Shown here: positions 31,987 through 39,683 of the stretch, in pieces
Layout: every line of letters starts with the position of its first letter
How positions within the stretch are numbered: the first letter of the stretch is position 1
DNA from: Profundibacter amoris
Lineage (GTDB): Bacteria; Pseudomonadota; Alphaproteobacteria; Rhodobacterales; Rhodobacteraceae
DNA: 64,000 nt
Direction: 5' to 3'
Assembly (NCBI RefSeq): GCF_003544895.1
Contig: NZ_CP032125.1
Coordinates: 1,750,001 to 1,814,000, forward strand
The notes under the pieces: generated by a model
What the model saw: the letters and a program-made list of their open reading frames with translations, nothing else
The model's database searches: none
What the model was told of the DNA's origin: nothing
Position numbers and translations under genes: made by a program

Positions 31987-32544
31987 CTAATCAGCCTCCA
32001 GCACATCGGGGCGGGATTTCAGGGCCTCCAGCACCGCCGACGCCATATCATTTATTGAATATTCCGCCCGCCCCTGCACCGCCAGATCGGCCTTTGCATA
32101 AAGCGGCTCGCGGGCCTCGCATAATTCGCGCAGGGTTTCACGCGGATTGGCGGTGCGCAAAAGCGGGCGCGTGTTTTTGTGGCGCACCCGTGCCCAAAGC
32201 AGGCCGAGGTCGGCCTTTAGCCAGACCGCCACCCCTTTGTCAGCAATCACCGCCCGGTTTTGCGCGGCCAGAAAGGCCCCGCCGCCGGTGGACAAAATGC
32301 CGACCTCTTCCTCCAGCAGCCGCGTGATCACCTCGGTTTCACGGGCGCGAAAAAAGGCCTCGCCGTCGCGTTCGAACACTTCGGCAATCGACATATTGGC
32401 GGCCTTGACGATCTCGTCGTCGGAATCCAGAAACGGCACCGACAGGCGTTCGGCCAAGGCCTTGCCCACCGCGGTTTTCCCCGCCCCCATCATGCCCACC
32501 AGCACAACCGTCTTTTTCAACACATATGACAAACCGGCAGTCAC
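31987..32544 (-). CDS. aroK: Shikimate kinase AroK
   Basis: About 185 residues if the GTG at 32544 is the start; an ATG at 32589 would add 15. Neither has a clear ribosome site, and the AT-rich bases above 32545 look more like a promoter than code. P-loop VVLVGMMGAGKTAVGKALAERL, the shikimate-binding DSD in VPFLDSDDEI, FRARETEVI, GGGAFL and RPLL. Catalyses ATP-dependent phosphorylation of shikimate. First gene of aroK-aroB, divergent from the 44-aa gene at 32655. Confidence 0.93.
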   Translation of the reverse strand: MTAGLSYVLKKTVVLVGMMGAGKTAVGKALAERLSVPFLDSDDEIVKAANMSIAEVFERDGEAFFRARETEVITRLLEEEVGILSTGGGAFLAAQNRAVIADKGVAVWLKADLGLLWARVRHKNTRPLLRTANPRETLRELCEAREPLYAKADLAVQGRAEYSINDMASAVLEALKSRPDVLEAD

Positions 32545-32654
32545 CCGCTTAATTACGAAATTATTACATTCAATGGCGTGAAATTTCATAAAAGGCCATA
32601 TATAAATCGGGCAAACTGCGTCATAATGCAGGCAAAACAAAAAGGCAGACGATA

Positions 32655-32789
32655 ATGGGGCGATTGCTAAAGGCACTAATTTTCCTTCTTTTGCTGGGCT
32701 TTATCGCCCTGACGGGCTATGCCTATCTGGGGGATATGACCCCCGAGGTAAAAGAGGTTAACCAGCCGGTTACACTGGATGTCGAGTAA
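32655..32789 (+). CDS. Small membrane protein, 44 aa, upstream of the helical-repeat protein
   Basis: Begins MGRLLKALIFLLLLGFIALTGYAYLGD, one N-terminal membrane helix, and ends in a short periplasmic tail PEVKEVNQPVTLDVE. Its stop at 32789 overlaps the next gene's ATG at 32779 by 11 bp, a sign of translational coupling. Function unknown. It heads a three-gene plus-strand group ending in xerD. Confidence 0.65.
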   Translation: MGRLLKALIFLLLLGFIALTGYAYLGDMTPEVKEVNQPVTLDVE

Positions 32790-34311
32790 AAGGTTTTTCA
32801 TTTTCGCAGCCCTTGTTCTGGGCAATGCCACAGTTGCGCTGGCAGATGCGCCGCTTTCGGCGATTGACTGGCTGTCCGATACGGTGGCCACGCCGGTTGT
32901 GATGCAGCCCCCTGCGGCCACGGATATCACCCGCGATGCCTCGGTCGAGGATATCACCGTCACCACGCTGGACGGGCCAACGCCGGATGCGGTGGGGTTG
33001 TTGCCGGTGTCTGTCACCGGATTACCGCGCAACTTCTGGGGTGCCACACCCAGCGAAGAACTGGCGGAACTGGTGCGGCGCCAACCGGTTCAAAGCCTGC
33101 CTGCACTCGAGGATCTGCTGAAAATGATCCTGCTGGCCGAACTGGATGCGCCGCTGGATGCCGATGGCACCGGCGCGCTGTTTCTGGCGCGGATCGACAA
33201 ATTGCTGGATATGGGATCGCTGGATCAGGCGCAGGCCCTGCTGGAACGCGCGGGGCCGGACACGCCCGATCTGTTTCGCCGCTGGTTCGATGTGGCCCTG
33301 CTGACCGGCACCGAACATGCCGCCTGCGCCAAGCTGAAAGACAAGGCCGATATCGCCCCCACCTATCCGGCGCGGGTGTTTTGTCTGGCCCGCAACGGGG
33401 ACTGGAGCGCCGCCGCTGTGACCCTGGAAACCGCCAAGGTTCTGGGCCATATCACCAAAGAGGAAGACGCCCTTCTGGCGCGTTTTCTGGATCCCGAGCT
33501 GTTCGAGGGCCAACCGCCCCTGCCCCGCCCCAAACACGTTACACCACTGGTTTTCCGCATGCGCGAAGCCATTGGCGAGCCAATCCCCACCGCCAGCCTG
33601 CCGCTGGCCTTTGCCAATGCGGATCTGCGCAGCAACACCGGCTGGAAAACCCAGATCGAGGCCGCCGAACGGCTGGCCCGCACCGGCGCGATTGATCCGA
33701 ACCGCTTGCTGGGGATTTACACTGAACGCCTGCCGGCGGCCTCGGGTGGCATTTGGGAGAGGGTCGAGGCGGTGCAGCAATTTGACACCGCCATGTCCAC
33801 CAATGATCCGGGCGCGGTGGCCGCGGCTCTGCCCGTCGTCTGGCAGGAAATGCAGCGCGCCCATCTGGAAGTGCCTTTTGCCACGTTATACGGCGAACGG
33901 CTGGAACGGTTGCCATTGCACGATGAAGCGGCAGAACTGGCGTTTCATATCGGCTTGCTGTCGGCGGATTACGAAAAGGTGGCTGGCAATTTCAAACCGG
34001 TCACGGTGATGGACAAGTTTCTGGTTGCGCTGGCGCAAGGGGACGTGAATGGCGTGGCCTCGCCCGATGCCAAGGGCAATGTGGTGAAACCCGCGTTTCA
34101 GGCCAACACGGCGCCGGTCGAATTTGCCCCCCTTCTGGCGGACAACCAGTTGGGTAAGGCAATATTACAAGCCATCACCCTGTTTGCCCAAGGGGCGGAT
34201 GGTGATCTGAAGGATGTGCGCAAGGCCTTGTTATTGCTGCGTTCTGTCGGGTTGGAGGACACGGCACGGCGTGCGGCATTGCAACTGATGCTGCTGGAAC
34301 GGCGCGGCTAG
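32779..34311 (+). CDS. Exported helical-repeat protein of unknown function
   Basis: 510 residues. A signal peptide (MSSKRFFIFAALVLGNATVALA) is followed by a mostly alpha-helical body with repeated AL/LA-rich helices (LDKLLDMGSLDQAQALLERAG, ALLTGTEHAACAKLKDK, LTTA-like TLETAKVLGHITKEEDALLARFLD), suggesting a TPR/SEL1-like solenoid. Two Cys (HAACAKLK, RVFCLARNG) may pair. Coupled to the 44-aa gene upstream and 4 bp before xerD. Periplasmic location inferred from the signal. Confidence 0.6.
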   Translation: MSSKRFFIFAALVLGNATVALADAPLSAIDWLSDTVATPVVMQPPAATDITRDASVEDITVTTLDGPTPDAVGLLPVSVTGLPRNFWGATPSEELAELVRRQPVQSLPALEDLLKMILLAELDAPLDADGTGALFLARIDKLLDMGSLDQAQALLERAGPDTPDLFRRWFDVALLTGTEHAACAKLKDKADIAPTYPARVFCLARNGDWSAAAVTLETAKVLGHITKEEDALLARFLDPELFEGQPPLPRPKHVTPLVFRMREAIGEPIPTASLPLAFANADLRSNTGWKTQIEAAERLARTGAIDPNRLLGIYTERLPAASGGIWERVEAVQQFDTAMSTNDPGAVAAALPVVWQEMQRAHLEVPFATLYGERLERLPLHDEAAELAFHIGLLSADYEKVAGNFKPVTVMDKFLVALAQGDVNGVASPDAKGNVVKPAFQANTAPVEFAPLLADNQLGKAILQAITLFAQGADGDLKDVRKALLLLRSVGLEDTARRAALQLMLLERRG

Positions 34312-34315
34312 GCCG

Positions 34316-35245
34316 ATGGACGCCCGCCACTGGATCAGCACCTATCTGGACGCCCAGGCCGCCGAAATGGACGCCGCCGTCAACACCCAGTTTGCCTATG
34401 CCCGCGACCTGATGGATTTTGCCGAATGGCTGTCCGGCAAGGGGCCGGATTTTGCCAGCGCCAGCCGCGCCGATGTCGAGGGGTACCTGATCCATTGCGA
34501 AGCGCAAGGGTTGGCGCAAGCCACCCGCGCACGGCGGCTGTCGTCCATCAAGGGGTTGTACCGGTTTGCATTCGAGGAAGGCTGGCGTGACGACAACCCC
34601 GCGATCCAGATCAAAGGGCCGGGGCGGGCCAAAAGCCTGCCCAAAACCCTGAGCATTGACGAGGTCGAAGCCCTGCTGACCGCCGCCCGCAGCCACGGGC
34701 GCAGCAAGGCGGACCGGCTGCGCAATACCTGCCTGATGGAACTGCTCTATGCCACGGGGATGCGGGTGACCGAACTGGTCTCCCTGCCCGTGTCTGCTGT
34801 GCGGGGCGATCCGCGGATGATACTGGTGCGCGGCAAAGGCGGCAAGGAACGCATGGTGCCGCTGTCCCCCTCTGCCCGCACAGCCCTTGTGGCTTGGATC
34901 AAACTGCGCGATGAGCAGGATGATGCGGCCCGCGCCAAAGGGACCCCGCCATCGAAATTCCTGTTTCCGTCGCGCAGCAAACTGGGCCATATGACCCGCA
35001 ACCGGTTTTACCTGCTGATCAAGGAGCTGGCCGTGCATGGCGGTGTTTCCCCCGCCAAAGTCACCCCGCATACCCTGCGCCATGCCTTTGCCACCCACCT
35101 GTTGGCCAACGGGGCCGATCTGCGGTCGATCCAGACGCTACTGGGGCACGCCGATATTTCAACCACCGAAATTTATACCCATGTGTTGGAAGAACGGCTA
35201 AAGGAACTGGTGCTGGAGCATCATCCGCTGGCCAAGAAGAATTGA
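34316..35245 (+). CDS. xerD: Tyrosine recombinase XerD
   Basis: 309 residues. With XerC it resolves chromosome dimers at dif. N-terminal SAM-like core-binding domain (1-105), then the catalytic domain: Arg I in YATGMRVTELVSLPVSA, Lys in RGKGGKERMVPLS, HTLRHAFATHLLANGADLRSIQTLLGHADISTTEIYTHV with HxxR, second His and the nucleophilic Tyr. It is a chromosomal Xer rather than an element integrase, judged by its normal context and composition. Confidence 0.93.
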   Translation: MDARHWISTYLDAQAAEMDAAVNTQFAYARDLMDFAEWLSGKGPDFASASRADVEGYLIHCEAQGLAQATRARRLSSIKGLYRFAFEEGWRDDNPAIQIKGPGRAKSLPKTLSIDEVEALLTAARSHGRSKADRLRNTCLMELLYATGMRVTELVSLPVSAVRGDPRMILVRGKGGKERMVPLSPSARTALVAWIKLRDEQDDAARAKGTPPSKFLFPSRSKLGHMTRNRFYLLIKELAVHGGVSPAKVTPHTLRHAFATHLLANGADLRSIQTLLGHADISTTEIYTHVLEERLKELVLEHHPLAKKN

Positions 35246-35255
35246 TCCGACCAAA

Positions 35256-35273
35256 GGCGGGGTGAACCCCGCC
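35256..35273. repeat. Hairpin after xerD
   Basis: GGCGGGGT (35256-35263) and ACCCCGCC (35266-35273) form a perfect 8-bp stem with a GA loop, 11 bp past the xerD stop, followed by CTACGGA. No T-tract. Confidence 0.6.
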
Positions 35274-35345
35274 CTACGGACAGCCCTTGAACCGGCCCGC
35301 AACAAGCCCCATAAAGGCAGATAACCCCTTTTAGATGTGAGAGAA

Positions 35346-36653
35346 ATGCCCGAAACTGCCCCCTTCCTAGATACTGCCTTCTGGATCACCTCGGGCTTTA
35401 TCGCCTTGTTGTTGCTGTTATCGGCATTCTTTTCCGGCTCGGAAACCGCGCTGACGGCCGCTTCACGCGGCAAATTGCGCGCGCAGGCCGACAAGGGCAA
35501 CAAAGGCGCGAAGCAGGCGCTGGATGTGACCGAAGACACCGAACGGCTGATTGGCGCGGTGTTGCTGGGCAACAACCTTGTGAATATCCTTGCGGCATCA
35601 CTTGCCACCGCCCTGTTCACCCGCCTGTTTGGCGAAAGCGGCGTGGCGCTGGCCACCTTGTTGATGACCTTCCTGGTGCTGGTTTTCGCCGAGGTGCTGC
35701 CCAAAACCTATGCCATCACCAACCCCGAATCCGCCGCCGCCCGCGTGTCGCCGATTATCCGGCTGGTTGTCACCGTGTTTTCCCCTATCGTCGGTGCTAT
35801 CCGCTGGTTCGTGCGCCTGATGTTGCGGCTGTTCGGCGTAAAGGTAGACCCCGACAGCCAGATGCTGGCCGTGCGCGAGGAAATCGCGGGGGCCATTTCG
35901 CTGGGCCATTCCGAAGGCGTTGTTGAAAAAGAGGACCGCGACCGCATTCTGGGCGCGCTTGATCTGAATGATCGCACAGTCGAGGAAATCATGCTGCACC
36001 GCTCGAAGATCGAGATGATAGATGTGGCGGATGACCCGCAAGCGGTGCTGGCACAGTGCCTGAACTCGGCCCATACCCGCCTGCCGCTATATCGCGATGA
36101 TCCGGAAAATATTATCGGGGTGATCCACGCCAAAGACCTGCTGCGCGCCATGCACAAACTGATGGTGCAAAAAGAAGCCTCGTTCGAGGCGTTGAACGGG
36201 TTTGACGTGATGAAGGTGGCCAAAAAGCCCTATTTCGTGCCCGAAACCACCACGCTGGACGACCAGATGCGCCAGTTTCTGAAACGTCATGCGCATTTCG
36301 CGCTGGTGGTGGATGAATACGGAACACTTCAGGGCCTGATCACGCTCGAAGATATTCTGGAAGAGATCGTCGGCGAAATCACCGATGAATTCGACAAGGA
36401 TGACGAGCCGGGCATCGACAAATCCGAGGACGGCGGATTTGTTGTCGAAGGGGCGATGACCATCCGCGACCTGAATCGTGCCATGGACTGGAACCTGCCG
36501 GACGAAGAGGCCATCACCGTTGCCGGTCTGGTCATTCACGAGGCCCAGATGATCCCCTCCGAAGGGCAGGTCTTTTCCTTCCACGGGTTCCGGTTCGAGG
36601 TGCTGGAGCGGCAGGCCAACCGGATTATGAAGCTGAAAATCCGGCCTTTATGA
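35346..36653 (+). CDS. CNNM/CorC-family (HlyC-like) membrane protein
   Basis: 435 residues from the ATG at 35346 (GAGAG nearby); a GTG at 35337 is in frame but lacks a ribosome site. DUF21/CNNM membrane domain at about 10-190 (FSGSETALTAASRGKLRAQADKGNKGAKQAL), two CBS domains at about 205-335 (MLHRSKIEMIDV, TTLDDQMRQFLKRHAHFALVVDEYGTLQGLITLEDILEEIVGEI), and a CorC/HlyC C-terminal domain (NWNLPDEEAITVAGLVIHEAQMIPSEGQ). The family is linked to magnesium and cobalt homeostasis; haemolysin is a historical label. Confidence 0.88.
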   Translation: MPETAPFLDTAFWITSGFIALLLLLSAFFSGSETALTAASRGKLRAQADKGNKGAKQALDVTEDTERLIGAVLLGNNLVNILAASLATALFTRLFGESGVALATLLMTFLVLVFAEVLPKTYAITNPESAAARVSPIIRLVVTVFSPIVGAIRWFVRLMLRLFGVKVDPDSQMLAVREEIAGAISLGHSEGVVEKEDRDRILGALDLNDRTVEEIMLHRSKIEMIDVADDPQAVLAQCLNSAHTRLPLYRDDPENIIGVIHAKDLLRAMHKLMVQKEASFEALNGFDVMKVAKKPYFVPETTTLDDQMRQFLKRHAHFALVVDEYGTLQGLITLEDILEEIVGEITDEFDKDDEPGIDKSEDGGFVVEGAMTIRDLNRAMDWNLPDEEAITVAGLVIHEAQMIPSEGQVFSFHGFRFEVLERQANRIMKLKIRPL

Positions 36654-36663
36654 TCACAGGCAG

Positions 36664-36903
36664 TTACCCTTTCTGCCGGCGTTTTCCTAAAAACAGCACC
36701 ATAACCACAAGTCCCAGACAAACCAGCAGCAGCGTCAACCAGACAAGTCCTGCCTGCTCAAGATAGACCACCCCCGTTTTCGGATCATAACAACGCCCCA
36801 AGTCATTGAAACAATCACGCCAGCGGTAATAGCGGTCAAAATAGGCAAAGCCGGACAATGCGGCCATGCCCAGCAAGACCGCTGTGACAAGGTTGAAAAT
36901 CAT
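36664..36903 (-). CDS. Small two-helix membrane protein
   Basis: 79 residues from the ATG at 36903 (a GTG at 36909 adds two). Two hydrophobic helices (FNLVTAVLLGMAALSGFAYF and VWLTLLLVCLGLVVMVLFL) flank a loop with two Cys (WRDCFNDLGRCYDP) that may form a periplasmic disulfide. Lies between the CorC-like gene and the HerA-like ATPase. Function not recognised. Confidence 0.55.
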   Translation of the reverse strand: MIFNLVTAVLLGMAALSGFAYFDRYYRWRDCFNDLGRCYDPKTGVVYLEQAGLVWLTLLLVCLGLVVMVLFLGKRRQKG

Positions 36904-36935
36904 GACCACGTTAAAAGGGGTTGCAAGACGATCAT

Positions 36936-38480
36936 TCAGCGCCCCTTGAACAAGGTGCCGAATATCCCGCGCACGATCCGCCGTCCTGTGGTGCCCTTCA
37001 GCTCCTTCAGCACAACCGAACTGATCGCATCGCCCCAGCTTGCCTCTTTGCGGGCCTTGCGCGAGGTTGACCGCCCCACACGCGCCCCTGAATAGCGCCG
37101 TCCGGCCTTGTATTCCCGCAAGGCCATATCCGCCTCTTCCTCGGCTTTCTCGGCTTCTTCCGCCGCTTTGGCCGCATCCTCGGCGCGTTTTTTCAGCATT
37201 TCATAGGCTGACTGGCGGTCCAGCTTTGCCTCGTATTTACCGGCAAGGGGTGATCCGGCAATCACCGCACGGCGTTCGGCTGCAGTGATCGGACCCAGTT
37301 GCGAGGATGGCGGGCGGATCAGGGTGCGCTCGACCACGCCGGGCACGCCTTTTTTCTGCAGGAACGATGTCACCGCCTCGCCCACGCCCACCTCGCGGAT
37401 GGCCTGTGCGGTATCGAACCGCGGATTGTCGCGATAGGTTTCGGCGGCATGCAGCAACTGTTTGCGGTCCCGCGCGGTAAAGGCGCGCAGGGCGTGTTGC
37501 ACGCGGTTGCCCAACTGGCCCAGAATATCCTCGGGGATATCGCCGGGGCTTTGCGTTACGAAATAGACACCCACCCCTTTGGAGCGGATCAGGCGCGCAA
37601 CCTGCTCGATCTTGTCGATCATCGGTTTGGGGGCACCGTCAAACAGCAGGTGGGCCTCGTCAAAGAACAACACCAGTTTGGGTTTGTCGGGGTCGCCCAC
37701 CTCGGGCAGTTCCTCGAACAATTCGCTGAGCAGCCAGATCAGGAAGGTGGCATAGAGTTTCGGCGCGGCCATCAGGGTATCCGAGGCCAGAATATTGATC
37801 CGCCCGCGCCCGTCAGGGTCCACCATCATCATATCGGCCAGATCCAGTGCGGGTTCGCCGAACAGGTTCACCCCGCCCTGGTTTTCCAGCACCAGCAGAC
37901 GCCGCTGGATGGTGCCGACCGAAGACGGGGACACGTTGCCGTAACGCAGCGACAAATCCTTGCCATTCTGCCCGACCCAGACCAGCAGTGATTGCAAATC
38001 CTTCAGGTCCAGCAGCGGCAGGCCCTGTTCGTCCGCCACGCGGAAAGCGATGTTCAGCACCCCTTCCTGCGCCTCGCTCAATTCCAACAGGCGCGAAATC
38101 AGCAGCGGTCCCATTTCCGCCACCGTGGTGCGGATCGGGTGGCCGGATTTGCCGAACAGATCCCAGAAGGTGACGGGGAAACTGTCATAGGTGTAATCGT
38201 CAAAGCCGATCTTGGCGGCACGGCTGGTAAATGCCTCGTGCAGCTTGAAGTCTTCGGACCCCGCCATCGCCAGCCCTGACAGATCACCCTTTACGTCCGA
38301 CATGAACACCGGCACGCCGGCGGCCGACAGTTCCTCGGCCAGAATTTGCAGGGTCACGGTTTTCCCCGTCCCTGTTGCGCCGGCAATCAGCCCGTGACGG
38401 TTTGAATATTTCAGCAGCATTTCCTGCGGCACAGCATAGTCCTGGCCGCCACCCCCTACAAAAATCCGGTCTTTACGCAC
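36936..38480 (-). CDS. HerA-like ATPase (DUF853)
   Basis: 514 residues. Walker A in HGLIAGATGTGKTVTLQILAEEL near residue 33, Walker B in KPKLVLFFDEAHLLFDGAPK about residue 270, then GVGVYFVTQSPGDIPEDILGQLGNRVQHALRAFTARD, the DUF853/YjgR signature. The C-terminal 90 residues are a charged coiled coil (EMLKKRAEDAAKAAEEAEKAEEEADMAL). HerA relatives move along DNA as hexamers, but the role of this widespread subgroup is not known. Confidence 0.88.
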   Translation of the reverse strand: MRKDRIFVGGGGQDYAVPQEMLLKYSNRHGLIAGATGTGKTVTLQILAEELSAAGVPVFMSDVKGDLSGLAMAGSEDFKLHEAFTSRAAKIGFDDYTYDSFPVTFWDLFGKSGHPIRTTVAEMGPLLISRLLELSEAQEGVLNIAFRVADEQGLPLLDLKDLQSLLVWVGQNGKDLSLRYGNVSPSSVGTIQRRLLVLENQGGVNLFGEPALDLADMMMVDPDGRGRINILASDTLMAAPKLYATFLIWLLSELFEELPEVGDPDKPKLVLFFDEAHLLFDGAPKPMIDKIEQVARLIRSKGVGVYFVTQSPGDIPEDILGQLGNRVQHALRAFTARDRKQLLHAAETYRDNPRFDTAQAIREVGVGEAVTSFLQKKGVPGVVERTLIRPPSSQLGPITAAERRAVIAGSPLAGKYEAKLDRQSAYEMLKKRAEDAAKAAEEAEKAEEEADMALREYKAGRRYSGARVGRSTSRKARKEASWGDAISSVVLKELKGTTGRRIVRGIFGTLFKGR

Positions 38481-38544
38481 TGCGACTTCCCCCGCTTTGG
38501 TTTTGTTTTCATGTCATTCTTGCACATGAAAATACAATGTTAAT

Positions 38545-38650
38545 CATTTTGTGCCAGTGTAGTTTTACATCCCGGGCGTTCGTCCTCTTTTCGTCCGGAT
38601 GTATTTCCTCCCTGTTAGACTGGCCGCGCGTTAAATGCGCGGCCTTTTTT
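38545..38650 (+). ncRNA. Candidate small RNA 1 with C-rich anti-ribosome-site segments
   Basis: A TACAAT box lies at 38533-38538. Hairpin 1 pairs 38566-38578 with 38592-38603 (12 pairs, one bulged C, one G-U), displaying CGTCCTCTTTT in its loop. The linker has CCTCCC at 38607-38612. Hairpin 2 is GGCCGCGC/GCGCGGCC (38622-38644) with six T, an intrinsic terminator. C-rich loops that can pair with ribosome sites are typical of alphaproteobacterial trans-acting RNAs. Start site inferred. Confidence 0.55.
38622..38650 (+). terminator. Intrinsic terminator (candidate small RNA 1)
   Basis: GGCCGCGC (38622-38629), loop GTTAAAT, GCGCGGCC (38637-38644), then TTTTTT. A textbook structure with no upstream protein gene on its strand. 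Confidence 0.85.
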
Positions 38651-38717
38651 CGTGAAATATCAGCGCACCCCCTTGAAAAACATAACCGTTGACCCATGCG
38701 TCAAAACGCCGTAGGTT

Positions 38718-38791
38718 GTGCTTAATAAAAGTCGGCCAGTCCGATGGGGAGCACAGCTATAGGAAAAGGGTCCGATACGCGGACCCTTTTT
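38718..38791 (+). ncRNA. Candidate small RNA 2
   Basis: About 75 nt. Arms GTGCT (38718-38722) and AGCAC (38750-38754) enclose TCGG-CCAGT-CCGA, then a short A-rich linker and a terminator hairpin GGGTCCG/CGGACCC with TTTTT. A promoter-like TTGACC-N17-TAGGTT lies at 38689-38717, although its spacing would start the RNA a few bases inside the first arm. Could instead be a leader of the ialB-like gene with an attenuator; no family recognised. Confidence 0.45.
38764..38791 (+). terminator. Intrinsic terminator upstream of the ialB-like gene
   Basis: GGGTCCG (38768-38774), loop ATACG, CGGACCC (38780-38786), T-run 38787-38791. Flanking AAAA before the stem would extend the pairing. Confidence 0.85.
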
Positions 38792-38917
38792 CTTTTGGCA
38801 TCGCCCGAATGGCGAAAAATGGCCATCTAGCAGTGATTACACGTAAAACTGACCTGACACTGCGGTTTAGCCGTGTTAGATGGCATAGGACGTGACATAG
38901 ACAATATGGAAAAACAC

Positions 38918-39595
38918 ATGCCCGATTTTCTGAAACTCATTTCGCTAACCGCTGCAATTGCAATTGGCAGCAGCGCGTTTGCACAAGAGACCACGACCCC
39001 GAAACCCGAAGGGGAAACAGCCGCGCCAACGACACAAGCGACCCCGACAACCGACACCGAGACGCCGGCGAATGGCGCGCAAGCGACGGATGATCCGCTG
39101 CCACTCGACATGGGTCAGGAAGTTGTCGACGAACGCGGACCCGGGACCACTTATGTCAAAGAACGCTTCGATGCATGGGAACTGCGCTGCGTACGGGTCG
39201 AGGAAGGCCAGAAAGAACCCTGTCATCTGTTTCAGTTGATGAAAGATGACAAAGGTGTTCCGATCGCCGAGATGAACATCATTGCTTTGCCCGAAGGCCA
39301 ACAGGCCGCGGCCGGTGCTACAATTGTAACTCCGCTTGAAACCCTGCTGACAAAACAGCTCACCCTGGAAATCGACGGTGGCGCCAAGAAACGCTATCCT
39401 TTCACCTGGTGTGGGAACGTCGGGTGCTACTCCCGCGTTGGCTTTACCAATGGTGATATTGCCGCCTTCAAACGCGGCGCCAAAGCAACACTGACCATCG
39501 TGCCCGTGTTCGCGCCGGACGAAACAATATCGGTTACGCTGTCGCTTGCCGGCTTCACTGCCGGGTATAAAGCCCTGCAAGAGACCCTGCATTAA
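38918..39595 (+). CDS. IalB-family periplasmic protein
   Basis: About 225 residues from the ATG at 38918 (an ATG at 38906 is also possible). A signal peptide (PDFLKLISLTAAIAIGSSAFAQ) is followed by a Thr/Pro/Glu-rich linker to about residue 60, then the invasion-associated locus B domain: ERFDAWELRCVRV, EPCHLFQLM, and FTWCGNVGCYSRVGFT, four Cys that can form two disulfides. First named in Bartonella, but broad in alphaproteobacteria and not itself a sign of virulence. Followed by a terminator. Confidence 0.85.
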   Translation: MPDFLKLISLTAAIAIGSSAFAQETTTPKPEGETAAPTTQATPTTDTETPANGAQATDDPLPLDMGQEVVDERGPGTTYVKERFDAWELRCVRVEEGQKEPCHLFQLMKDDKGVPIAEMNIIALPEGQQAAAGATIVTPLETLLTKQLTLEIDGGAKKRYPFTWCGNVGCYSRVGFTNGDIAAFKRGAKATLTIVPVFAPDETISVTLSLAGFTAGYKALQETLH

Positions 39596-39624
39596 ACAGG
39601 TCTTAAGCACTCGGAATTTACTGG

Positions 39625-39657
39625 AAACGCCGCCCGTATCCATCGGGTGGCGTTTTG
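39625..39657 (+). terminator. Intrinsic terminator of the ialB-like gene
   Basis: AAACGCCGCCCG (39625-39636) pairs with CGGGTGGCGTTT (39644-39655) with one G-U, loop TATCCAT, T-run ending the stem. It separates this gene from convergent lpxD. Confidence 0.8.
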
Positions 39658-39683
39658 CATTTCGGACCAGAACCGAAAACCGG

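Larger units (their letters stand above)
38481..38917 (+). other. Intergenic region with two plus-strand terminators
   Basis: No protein gene is supported in these 437 bases. Both terminators (38622-38650 and 38764-38791) face right, but no plus-strand gene ends nearby: the left neighbour is transcribed leftwards. They are therefore best explained by two short plus-strand RNAs, listed below. The rest, 38796-38917, is the leader of the ialB-like gene. Confidence 0.6.

Noticed and set aside
34316-35245. XerD-like gene as the island integrase
   Set aside because: It lies 20 kb from the island in a normal core setting and matches chromosomal XerD; the island has its own integrase remnant at 54557.
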